Source: Chloroflexota bacterium (lineage in GTDB: Bacteria > Chloroflexota > Anaerolineae > UBA2200). From it: a DNA stretch of 63,254 bases. Shown piece after piece: positions 53,335-59,960 of the stretch. The DNA is taken from contig JACIWW010000017.1 of NCBI GenBank assembly GCA_014360905.1, forward strand, positions 1-63,254, given 5' to 3'. A program made the translations under genes and the position numbers. The notes beneath the pieces were generated by a model. The model made no database searches. It worked only from the letters and a program-made list of their open reading frames with translations, and was not told the origin of the DNA. Numbering within the stretch: position 1 is the first letter of the stretch; every line of letters starts with the position of its first letter.

Positions 53335-56040
53335 ATGATACAAATGATGGCCCAAAAAGCCCTTTTGAAAACGTATCTGAAGCAACTGACGGATGTGATC
53401 CGTGCGGGTGATGCCCGCGAGGAGAGTTTCTACCCTGCGCTGGCCGACCTGATCCGGCAGGTGGCCCAGGCAACTGGACGCCCCGAAATCCAGGTGACAG
53501 TCCTGCCTCGCCCCACCGAAGCCGGCAACCCAGATTTCCGCGTCTGGGATGGCACCAGCCGCATCGTCGGCTACCTCGAAGCCAAGCCTCCCACCGAAGA
53601 GTTTTTGGATCGCTTCGAAGACTCCGAACAGTTGCAGCGCTATCGGAGCACCTTCCCCAATCTCATCCTGACCAATTTCCTGGAATTCCGCCTCTACCGC
53701 AACGGTGAACGCATCATGACGGCGCAACTTGGCCGGCCAAGGGTGCTGACAGCGCTTCAACAGACTCCGCCAATGGAGCACGCCGAGGAGGTCTGGTCGC
53801 TGCTGGAGCAATTCCTGGCTTTCTCCCTGCCACGGCCACTCACTGCCGAGAGCCTGGCTGTTGAACTGGCCAAGCGTACCCGCTTCCTGCGGGATGTCGT
53901 GCGCCAGGAACTGGCCATGGAACAGGAAGCAGGCAAGGGGCGTCTCCGTGGTTTTTACGAAGCCTTCCAAAAATTCCTCATCGGCAGCCTCACCCCCGAG
54001 GAATTCGCCGACCTCTACGCCCAGACGGTCACTTACGGCCTATTTGCTGCTCGCACACGTGCCACCGACGGGTTCTCACGTGTGGCGGCTTTCCACCATA
54101 TTCCCCACACCATCGGCATCCTGCGCGACCTGTTCCGCTTTATCTCGCTGGAGGACCTGCCGGAGGAGATGGCCTGGATCGTGGATGACATTGCCCACGT
54201 GCTGGCGGTGGCCGATGTCTCCGGGATGATGTCCCAATTCTATCGGGAAGGCAAGGGGGATGACCCCATCGTGCACTTTTACGAGACCTTTCTGGCCCAC
54301 TACGACCCCGAAGAGCGCGAACGCCGGGGTGTGTACTATACGCCCGACGCGGTGGTCTCGTACATCGTGCGCTCGCTGCACCTTTTGCTGAAAACCCGAT
54401 TTGGCAAGTCCGATGGCCTGGCTTCGGACGGCGTGACCCTGCTCGACCCGGCCGCCGGCACGATGACCTTCGTCGCCCGGGCTGCGGAACGGGCCGTCCA
54501 GGAGTTTGTCGCCGAGTACGGTTCGGGCGGACGCGAGGAGCTCATCCGCAAGCACATCCTGGGCAACTTTTACGCTTTCGAGTTGATGATGGCGCCCTAT
54601 GCGGTGGGGCACTTGAAAATGGCCTTCTTCCTGGATGAATTGGGGCATCGGTTGCGGGAGGACGAGCGCGTTCCGTTCTACCTGACGAACACCCTGGACA
54701 TGAGCGAACTGCAAGCCAGCCAACTGCCGGGTCTCTCCTCGCTGGCGGAGGAATCGCACCTGGCCGGACGGGTGAAGCGAGAGCAGCCCATCCTGGTCAT
54801 CCTGGGCAATCCGCCCTACTCCGGCCACTCGGCAAATAAGGGCGAGTGGATCCTGCGCCAGATCGAGACCTACAAGCAGGTGGACGGCAAGCCGCTGGGC
54901 GAAAAGAACCCCAAATGGCTGCAAGATGACTATGTCAAGTTCCTGCGCTTTGCCCAATGGAAGATCGAACAGGCCGGGCGCGGCGTGGTGGGGATGATCA
55001 CCAACCACGGCTATCTGGACAACCCCACCTTTCGTGGCATGCGCCGCAGCCTGATGCAGACCTTCGACGAGATCTACCTTCTGGACCTGCACGGCAACGC
55101 CCTGAAGCGAGAGCGCTGTCCCGACGGTAGCCCCGACGAGAACGTCTTCGACATCCGCCAGGGGGTGGCGATTGCCCTTTTTGTAAAGCTACCCCATACC
55201 CCCTCCGAGCTTGCGGGGAGAGGGCTGGGAGGAGGGGTCTACCACGCCGACCTGTGGGGCCTGCGGGCAGACAAGTATGGTTGGCTGAAGGAGCACGATG
55301 TAACCACCACGCCCTGGGCGAAAATCCACCCCCGCCCGCCGTTTTACCTGTTTGTGCCGCGGGAAGAGGCCGAACTGGAGCGCTACAACGCCTTTCCTAG
55401 CGTGACGGACATCTTCGAGAAGTACAGCGTGGGCATTGTTACCGCCCGCGATAAGCTGACCATCCGCTGGACACCACAGGAAGTATGGACGACGGTACTC
55501 AACTTCTCCCGCCTGGACCCGGAACTGGCCCGCCAGGCGTATGGGTTGGGCAAAGATGCGCGCGACTGGAAGGTAACTCTGGCTCAAAAAGACCTGCACG
55601 ATTCCGGCCCGGAGCGGGACAAGGTGGTGCCCATCCTCTATCGGCCTTTCGATGTGCGTTATACCTACTACACCGGCCGCTCGCGCGGCTTCCTGTGCAT
55701 GCCCCGCCCCGAAGTCATGCGCCACATGCTGGCGGGGGAGAATGTGGCGCTGTGCATCGGGCGGCAAGGGCAAGCAGTAGGTGGAGAGGTATGGAATCTA
55801 GCCTACTGCTCGGCTCATGTTGAGGACCTCAACCTGTTCTACCGCGGCGGGAATGTGAATTTCCCTCTGTATCTCTACCCGCGGCGGGAATGTGAATTTC
55901 CCTCTGTATCTCTACCCGCAGCCGGAACGTCAGAGCACCCAGCTAGGTCGCCAGGAGGAAATGTTCAGCGACTCAGCACCGCAGGAGCGCCGGCCGAATC
56001 TGAAGGCGGAGCTGCTGGCGATGTTGCAAAAGGCGTATAA
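53335..56040 (+). CDS. Type ISP/IIG-like restriction-modification enzyme, C-terminus frameshifted
   Basis: A large single-chain RM protein. N-terminal nuclease-like motif: NPDFRVWDG followed by IVGYLEAKPP, a PD-(D/E)xK pattern near residues 65-85. A helical coupler follows, then an N6-adenine methyltransferase with RRGVYYTPDAVVSYIV, LLDPAAGTMTFVARA (motif I) and VILGNPPYSGHS (motif IV NPPY, near residue 498). The target-recognition half follows. Residues about 618-635 (PHTPSELAGRGLGGG) are encoded by a GC-rich palindromic repeat absent from relatives. After residue about 845 a 37-bp duplication throws the frame into nonsense to 56040; the true continuation is the next entry. Residual methylation or cutting is uncertain because the specificity domain is lost. 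Confidence 0.88.
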   Translation: MIQMMAQKALLKTYLKQLTDVIRAGDAREESFYPALADLIRQVAQATGRPEIQVTVLPRPTEAGNPDFRVWDGTSRIVGYLEAKPPTEEFLDRFEDSEQLQRYRSTFPNLILTNFLEFRLYRNGERIMTAQLGRPRVLTALQQTPPMEHAEEVWSLLEQFLAFSLPRPLTAESLAVELAKRTRFLRDVVRQELAMEQEAGKGRLRGFYEAFQKFLIGSLTPEEFADLYAQTVTYGLFAARTRATDGFSRVAAFHHIPHTIGILRDLFRFISLEDLPEEMAWIVDDIAHVLAVADVSGMMSQFYREGKGDDPIVHFYETFLAHYDPEERERRGVYYTPDAVVSYIVRSLHLLLKTRFGKSDGLASDGVTLLDPAAGTMTFVARAAERAVQEFVAEYGSGGREELIRKHILGNFYAFELMMAPYAVGHLKMAFFLDELGHRLREDERVPFYLTNTLDMSELQASQLPGLSSLAEESHLAGRVKREQPILVILGNPPYSGHSANKGEWILRQIETYKQVDGKPLGEKNPKWLQDDYVKFLRFAQWKIEQAGRGVVGMITNHGYLDNPTFRGMRRSLMQTFDEIYLLDLHGNALKRERCPDGSPDENVFDIRQGVAIALFVKLPHTPSELAGRGLGGGVYHADLWGLRADKYGWLKEHDVTTTPWAKIHPRPPFYLFVPREEAELERYNAFPSVTDIFEKYSVGIVTARDKLTIRWTPQEVWTTVLNFSRLDPELARQAYGLGKDARDWKVTLAQKDLHDSGPERDKVVPILYRPFDVRYTYYTGRSRGFLCMPRPEVMRHMLAGENVALCIGRQGQAVGGEVWNLAYCSAHVEDLNLFYRGGNVNFPLYLYPRRECEFPSVSLPAAGTSEHPARSPGGNVQRLSTAGAPAESEGGAAGDVAKGV
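55189..55238 (+). repeat. GC-rich palindromic repeat, copy 1, inside the RM gene
   Basis: The stretch contains ACCCCCTCC, GCTTGCGGGGAGAGGG, and GGAGGGGTC. It matches the order of words in the 56041-56096 copy and is translated in frame as part of the RM protein. CTACC occurs at 55189-55193 and again at 55239-55243, possibly a target duplication. The encoded Pro/Gly-rich stretch replaces a short loop between IALFVK and VYHADLWG. Confidence 0.7.
55844..55917 (+). repeat. 37-bp exact tandem duplication that breaks the RM frame
   Basis: Two identical adjacent 37-bp units, 55844-55880 and 55881-55917. Because 37 is not a multiple of three, the second copy shifts the frame. Removing one copy joins NLFYRGGNVNFPLYLYP directly to QPERQSTQLG. 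Confidence 0.97.
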
Positions 56041-56989
56041 CCCCACCCCCACACCCCCTCCCCGCTCACGGGGAGGGGGCCAGGGGGAAGGGTCAAGATG
56101 GCGTACCCCGCCGCACCTCTGGGGAAAGCTCAAACCCCTCGCCCAGGAGATGCGGCAGCATCCCACAACCGCGGAGGAGATGTTGTGGCAACACCTGCGG
56201 CGTAAACAGCTCTTGGGATACAAATTCCGGCGTCAACACGCTATTGAGCGCTTTATCGTGGATTTCTACTGTCGGGATGCAGGGCTGGTTATCGAGGTGG
56301 ATGGGCCCGTCCATCAATACACCGCAGAGGAGGACGCCATTCGCCAGGAGTTCCTGGAAAGCATAGGACTGCGGGTGCTGCGTTTCACTAACGAACAGGT
56401 GATGACCGACATCGAGGGGGTGCTGGGGACGATTGCCCGCGCCCTCCAGGAAGCGCAACCGGCGACATTTACGGCCATAGCCCCGGAGCAGGTATTTCAC
56501 TACATTTACGCCGTGCTCTACGCGCCCACCTATCGGGAAAAGTACGCCGACTTCCTGCGCCTGGACTTCCCCCGCATCCCCTTCACCAGCGAGGCGGCGC
56601 TCTTCGCCGAACTGACCGCGCTCGGCGAGAGACTGGTCGCCCTGCATCTGCTCCGCTCGCCCGACCTTGACCAACCCACCTGCCGCTTCGAAGGGACAGG
56701 AGATGGCCGCGTGGTCAAACTCGCCTATGATGCCCTCACGGAACGGGTGTCCATCAACCCCACGCAGTACTTCGCGCCGGTTCCCCTGGAGGTGTGGGAA
56801 TACACCATCGGCGGCTACCAGGTGTGCGAGAAATGGCTGAAGGACCGGCAAGGGCGGAACTTGACGCTGGATGAGATCCGTACCTATTGCCGCGTCGTGA
56901 CCGCTCTGAAGAAAACGATCGAGGTTCAGGAGGAGATTGACGGGCTTTATCCGCGAGTGGAGCAGGCGCCGCTGTTGCTGAAAATCTAG
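55892..56989 (+). CDS. RM specificity C-terminus with inserted DUF559 nuclease domain
   Basis: This 365-residue frame is the displaced end of the RM gene, not an independent gene: its GTG lies within the duplicated 37 bp. Residues about 1-50 (NLKAELLAMLQKAYN) and 190-365 (APEQVFHYIYAVLYAPTYRE, VWEYTIGGYQVCEKWLKDRQ, RTYCRVVTALKKTIEVQEEI) are the usual type ISP specificity region. Between them are a Pro/Gly-rich linker from the palindromic repeat and a DUF559 domain (about 78-187): MRQHPTTAEEMLWQHLRRKQ, FRRQHAIERFIVDFYC, LVIEVDGPVHQY, GLRVLRFTNEQV. DUF559 belongs to the PD-(D/E)xK/Vsr-like superfamily. The insertion is in frame on both sides. Confidence 0.8.
   Translation: MNFPLYLYPQPERQSTQLGRQEEMFSDSAPQERRPNLKAELLAMLQKAYNPTPTPPPRSRGGGQGEGSRWRTPPHLWGKLKPLAQEMRQHPTTAEEMLWQHLRRKQLLGYKFRRQHAIERFIVDFYCRDAGLVIEVDGPVHQYTAEEDAIRQEFLESIGLRVLRFTNEQVMTDIEGVLGTIARALQEAQPATFTAIAPEQVFHYIYAVLYAPTYREKYADFLRLDFPRIPFTSEAALFAELTALGERLVALHLLRSPDLDQPTCRFEGTGDGRVVKLAYDALTERVSINPTQYFAPVPLEVWEYTIGGYQVCEKWLKDRQGRNLTLDEIRTYCRVVTALKKTIEVQEEIDGLYPRVEQAPLLLKI
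56041..56096 (+). repeat. GC-rich palindromic repeat, copy 2, at the DUF559 junction
   Basis: CCCCTCCCCGCTCACGGGGA with flanking C- and G-runs and an AGGGTC end. Same word order as the 55189-55238 copy. It is translated as TPTPPPRSRGGGQGEGS and immediately precedes the DUF559 domain. Confidence 0.75.
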
Positions 56990-57004
56990 GCAGGAGTACA
57001 AGCG

Positions 57005-57080
57005 CCAAACAAGCGCTTCCACCTGACGCTGCTCTGCTGCGCTTTGCGCAGGATTTGAGGCGTGATGGAGCGCTGGATGC
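57005..57080 (+). other. Degenerate attC-like sequence after the RM gene
   Basis: GCCAAACAAGCGCTTCCACC (57004 onward) resembles the left half of an attC with AAAC instead of TAAC. AGCGCTTCCA (57012-57021) pairs with TGGAGCGCT (57066-57074) leaving one extrahelical T. The right core GTTRRRY is missing (GGATGCG instead). It starts about 15 bp after the RM stop. A functional site is unlikely. Confidence 0.35.
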
Positions 57081-57101
57081 GAATCAACAGAGAAGGGCTA
57101 A

Positions 57102-57326
57102 GTGGACCAAAATGAGATTGCGCTTGCGTTCGATATCGTCCTTGAGGAAATAGAGAAGGCTATTGCGGCACTTGATCAAAAAGGAGCACTAGCGTTCCAA
57201 ACCGGTTTATTCACCATCGCGAGTGCCCTTGGAGAAAGCGAGGATACCAATAATGGCGACGGTAAAAGTAGAAGATTACCTGGCAACCCTCAGAACACTG
57301 AAACCCGAATTGGCTGTGCGTTATAA
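57102..57326 (+). CDS. Short hypothetical ORF, possibly truncated
   Basis: The 74-residue frame starts at GTG with AGAAGGG upstream. Residues 2-33 (EIALAFDIVLEEIEKAIAAL) are a convincing amphipathic helix, like the start of small helical proteins seen beside defence genes. The rest is polar, low-hydrophobicity sequence and overlaps the antitoxin gene by 74 bp in another frame, so it looks truncated. No family assigned. Confidence 0.4.
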   Translation: MDQNEIALAFDIVLEEIEKAIAALDQKGALAFQTGLFTIASALGESEDTNNGDGKSRRLPGNPQNTETRIGCAL

Positions 57327-57552
57327 AGTCAGGTCAATCGGGCTCTTTGGTTCCGTCGTTCGCGGAGAACAGGATCAAGCAAGCGATATAGACTTATTGG
57401 TAGATTTTGAAGAGGATGCGGACTTGCTTGACTTGACCGGGTTAGCCCTGTTTCTAGAGCAAGTGTTTCAGCGGGAAGTAGACATCGTTCCCCGAAGGGC
57501 ATTGCGGGTGGAACTACGTTCAGCAATTTTGCGTGAGGTTATACCCGCATGA
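57253..57552 (+). CDS. MNT-type nucleotidyltransferase antitoxin
   Basis: A 99-residue minimal nucleotidyltransferase. IGLFGSVVRGEQDQASDIDL has the GSxxR and DxD motifs, and the third acidic residue is in VDIVPRRAL. Such MntA proteins neutralise HEPN RNases by AMPylation. The ATG at 57253 follows GAGG. The HEPN partner that should follow is only an 18-codon stub overlapping by the ATGA at 57549, so the antitoxin appears orphaned. Confidence 0.85.
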   Translation: MATVKVEDYLATLRTLKPELAVRYKVRSIGLFGSVVRGEQDQASDIDLLVDFEEDADLLDLTGLALFLEQVFQREVDIVPRRALRVELRSAILREVIPA

Positions 57553-57605
57553 GAGATCATCGGCTCTACTTGAAAGACATCCTAGCAGCAAAGGAGGATA
57601 TGTGA
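57549..57605 (+). pseudogene. HEPN (DUF86) toxin stub, 18 codons
   Basis: The frame ATG...TGA encodes MRDHRLYLKDILAAKEDM, which matches the beginning of DUF86 HEPN proteins (MRDxRLYLxDIL). It starts in the usual overlap with the MNT gene. It stops after 18 codons, and the GmrSD-type gene starts within its stop (GTG at 57602). The rest of the toxin, including the RxxxxH RNase motif, is absent. A recombination event therefore joined the stub to the next gene. Confidence 0.65.
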
Positions 57606-59263
57606 TTTCCAAGGTTAATCCACCCAAGACAAATCCCGAAAAACTTCTCACAATTATCGAGGACGCATATCACGGCAAAGTCGTACTGCCGGAATTTCAA
57701 CGGTCTTTTGTGTGGACCCGCGAGAACATCGAGGAGTTGCTCGTCTCGATTTTGCAGGGATACTTCATTGGCACATTTCTTATACTGGATACCCCGCCCG
57801 AACAAGCGATATTCCCCTTTCGCGTTGTTGAGGGATTAGAAACCCTCGGGGCAAAGCCCAACAACCATCCAACAGTTCGGCTTGTATTGGACGGACAACA
57901 GCGCATTACCTCGCTCTTTTATGTGCTCTACGAGCCGAAAATACCTTTGGGCAAAAGCCAAAACCCATATCGTTTTTTTCTGCGCCTTGATGCCTTGATG
58001 GATGGCAACCCAGACGATGCCGTCTATGGTGTTTCTCTTGCCGACCGCCGGCGCCTAGCTGAGATGCAAGCAATGCTCGAGGTCGGAAATGTTATTGCTT
58101 TCCCCTTGTTTCGAGACTCTGGTAAGTTCTATCACTGGCTATACAACGAACAACAAAAGTTTGTTGCCCAGGAGGAAAAGGACATCCTTGAAGGTTTCTA
58201 TCGCCGTTTTGCCGACTTCATGGTGCCGGTAGTCTCAGTTTCTCCCGAAACGGGCAAGGAGAATATCGTCAACATTTTCGAGCGCATTAACCGCACAGGA
58301 GTGAGCCTCTCTTTATTCGATCTCGCGGTTGCTCGCCTGTATCTGAAAGGCATAGATTTGCGCAAGCTGTGGCAGGTTTTCTCCAAGAACAATAGGGAAC
58401 TTGCAAAAATTATTAAACCGGAGTTTGTGCTCAAAGTGATCGCGCTTTTTGAAGGCAAAGAGGTGCGGAAGAGTGCTTTGCTGGATGTCATTGATGAACT
58501 CGAAAAATCGCGCTTTGAGAAATTATGGGAGCAGGCATGTTCTTCGCTTGAAAAGGCTTATCAGCGCGTTACTTCGCCAGATGGCTATGGGGCTGTTGCC
58601 CAGCGATGGATCCCCTACAGTACCCTTCTGGTTCCTTTGGCAGTGCTGCTTCATCTTGTGGCTGAGAAACATGGTGGAGAAGTCATGTATCGCAAGGTGG
58701 ATCGCTGGTATTGGGGAAACGTCTTTGCTCAACGCTATGATCAGGCCGTAGATACTACCACTTACCGAGATGTACGGGAAATGAAAGAATGGTTGGATGG
58801 TGGAAACTGCCCAATATGGCTGGAGAATCTGAATATAGAGCAGGTAGACCTCATGAGTATCCAAGACCAACGCTCGGCAGTCTATCGTGGACTCATGTGT
58901 CTGATTGTGCTAGCGGGCGGAAGGGACTTTATCAACGGCCAACCTGCCGTTTTAAAAACTTGCCAGGATGACCACATTTTCCCAAGGTCAGAATACAAGA
59001 GCGAAGCCCAGGTGAACTGTATCCTCAATCGGACACTGATTTCATCCAATCAAATCAAAGGGAACAAGAAGCCATCCGTATACCTACCACTCTTCCTGAA
59101 AGAGCACGGTGGGGACAAAGAACGCTTACGCCAGACCCTCCAAAGCCATCTGATTTCCGAAGAAGCGCAACAAGCGATGGAAAGGGATGATTTCCAGACC
59201 TTTATTGAATGCCGCAGACGCACATTTCTAAATGAGATAGTCAATCGTGTAAGGGGGAAGTAG
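57602..59263 (+). CDS. GmrSD-type DUF262/HNH endonuclease-like protein
   Basis: A 553-residue protein. The N-terminal DUF262 (ParB/sulfiredoxin-like NTPase) has LPEFQRSFVWTRENIEELL and RLVLDGQQRITSLFYVLY. The family signature continues with NIVNIFERINRTGVSLSLFD. The C-terminal DUF1524-type HNH motif is DDHIFPRSEY (near residue 457), followed by LNRTLISSNQIKGNKKPSVY. GmrSD enzymes cleave modified phage DNA, which is the best guess here. The GTG start at 57602 follows GGAGG inside the HEPN stub. Both modules are in one chain. Confidence 0.85.
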   Translation: MISKVNPPKTNPEKLLTIIEDAYHGKVVLPEFQRSFVWTRENIEELLVSILQGYFIGTFLILDTPPEQAIFPFRVVEGLETLGAKPNNHPTVRLVLDGQQRITSLFYVLYEPKIPLGKSQNPYRFFLRLDALMDGNPDDAVYGVSLADRRRLAEMQAMLEVGNVIAFPLFRDSGKFYHWLYNEQQKFVAQEEKDILEGFYRRFADFMVPVVSVSPETGKENIVNIFERINRTGVSLSLFDLAVARLYLKGIDLRKLWQVFSKNNRELAKIIKPEFVLKVIALFEGKEVRKSALLDVIDELEKSRFEKLWEQACSSLEKAYQRVTSPDGYGAVAQRWIPYSTLLVPLAVLLHLVAEKHGGEVMYRKVDRWYWGNVFAQRYDQAVDTTTYRDVREMKEWLDGGNCPIWLENLNIEQVDLMSIQDQRSAVYRGLMCLIVLAGGRDFINGQPAVLKTCQDDHIFPRSEYKSEAQVNCILNRTLISSNQIKGNKKPSVYLPLFLKEHGGDKERLRQTLQSHLISEEAQQAMERDDFQTFIECRRRTFLNEIVNRVRGK

Positions 59264-59564
59264 CAGCCACGGGCCTTGCCTGCGAACGCTGCGTCGAGCT
59301 CCCTTCATCCGCTATGCATATGCAGAAGAAGCTGGCTGGATTTATTCGCTGCCGGAAGAGGCATGCGCGGCAGGGAGGATTCGCCTTGTACTGCGTGCTG
59401 TTGAAGCATCTGCAACGTCTCAACCCCGGCGTCGTTGACTCGGCAGCAAGTCGAGAAGGTCGGCGCGCTTCTTCATTATCCTGCGCATTCTCTATCAGCT
59501 GCCTGGCCGCTCAGCTTCCAGCCCTTACCTACTCATCTCCCCCACCGCAGGAGGTTCCATCACC
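59264..59564. other. 301-bp gap, nothing recognised
   Basis: Between the GmrSD-type gene and the NTF2-like gene. An 84-codon plus-strand frame (59314-59568) has unusual composition and no family, and is not called. No hairpin terminator or promoter stands out. Confidence 0.5.
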
Positions 59565-59960
59565 ATGAGTCCAGTGCGCATGGCGAGGATAGAATCGGCA
59601 GTGCGCGCCGTGCTCGAGTTCAGTGAGGCGTTCAATCGCCATGATGTCGCGGGCATGATGCGGCTCGTGAGCGACGATTGCGTTTTCGAGAGCGCAGAGC
59701 CAGCCCCCGACGGCGCGGTGTACTCGGGCAAGGAAGCCATCACACAGTTCTGGCAGGACTTTTTCCGCAGGTCGCCCCATGCCCGCATCGAAATCGAGAA
59801 AGTCTCTGGCTTTGGCATTTGGTGCATCGCGCGCTGGCGCTACGACTGGGTGGATGCGGCAGGGGAAAAGAGGCACATGCGAGGGCTCGATGTCTTCCGC
59901 GTGCAGAATGGCTTGATCTACGAGCAGTTGTCCTACGTCAAGGGCTCCCGCGGAGAGTGA
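59565..59960 (+). CDS. NTF2-like (SnoaL-like) family protein
   Basis: A 131-residue alpha+beta-barrel protein of the NTF2-like superfamily. AVRAVLEFSEAFNRHDVAGM and MRLVSDDCVFESAEPAP are the opening helix and first strand. EAITQFWQDFFRRSPHARIE and GLDVFRVQNGLIYEQLSYV finish the fold. Members are isomerases, lactam-type hydrolases or ligand carriers; no function can be assigned. ATG follows AGGAGG. Its last 23 bases overlap the end of the converging GH31 gene. Confidence 0.85.
   Translation: MSPVRMARIESAVRAVLEFSEAFNRHDVAGMMRLVSDDCVFESAEPAPDGAVYSGKEAITQFWQDFFRRSPHARIEIEKVSGFGIWCIARWRYDWVDAAGEKRHMRGLDVFRVQNGLIYEQLSYVKGSRGE

Noticed and set aside
54076-55092. 338-codon minus-strand frame opposite the RM gene
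   Set aside because: The sense strand carries methyltransferase motifs; the antisense frame has no domain.
56093-57022. 309-codon minus-strand frame opposite the DUF559/specificity region
   Set aside because: Antisense to recognised domains, no start signal.
59314-59568. 84-codon plus-strand frame before the NTF2-like gene
   Set aside because: Odd composition, no ribosome site or homology, and it overlaps the next gene's ribosome site and start.
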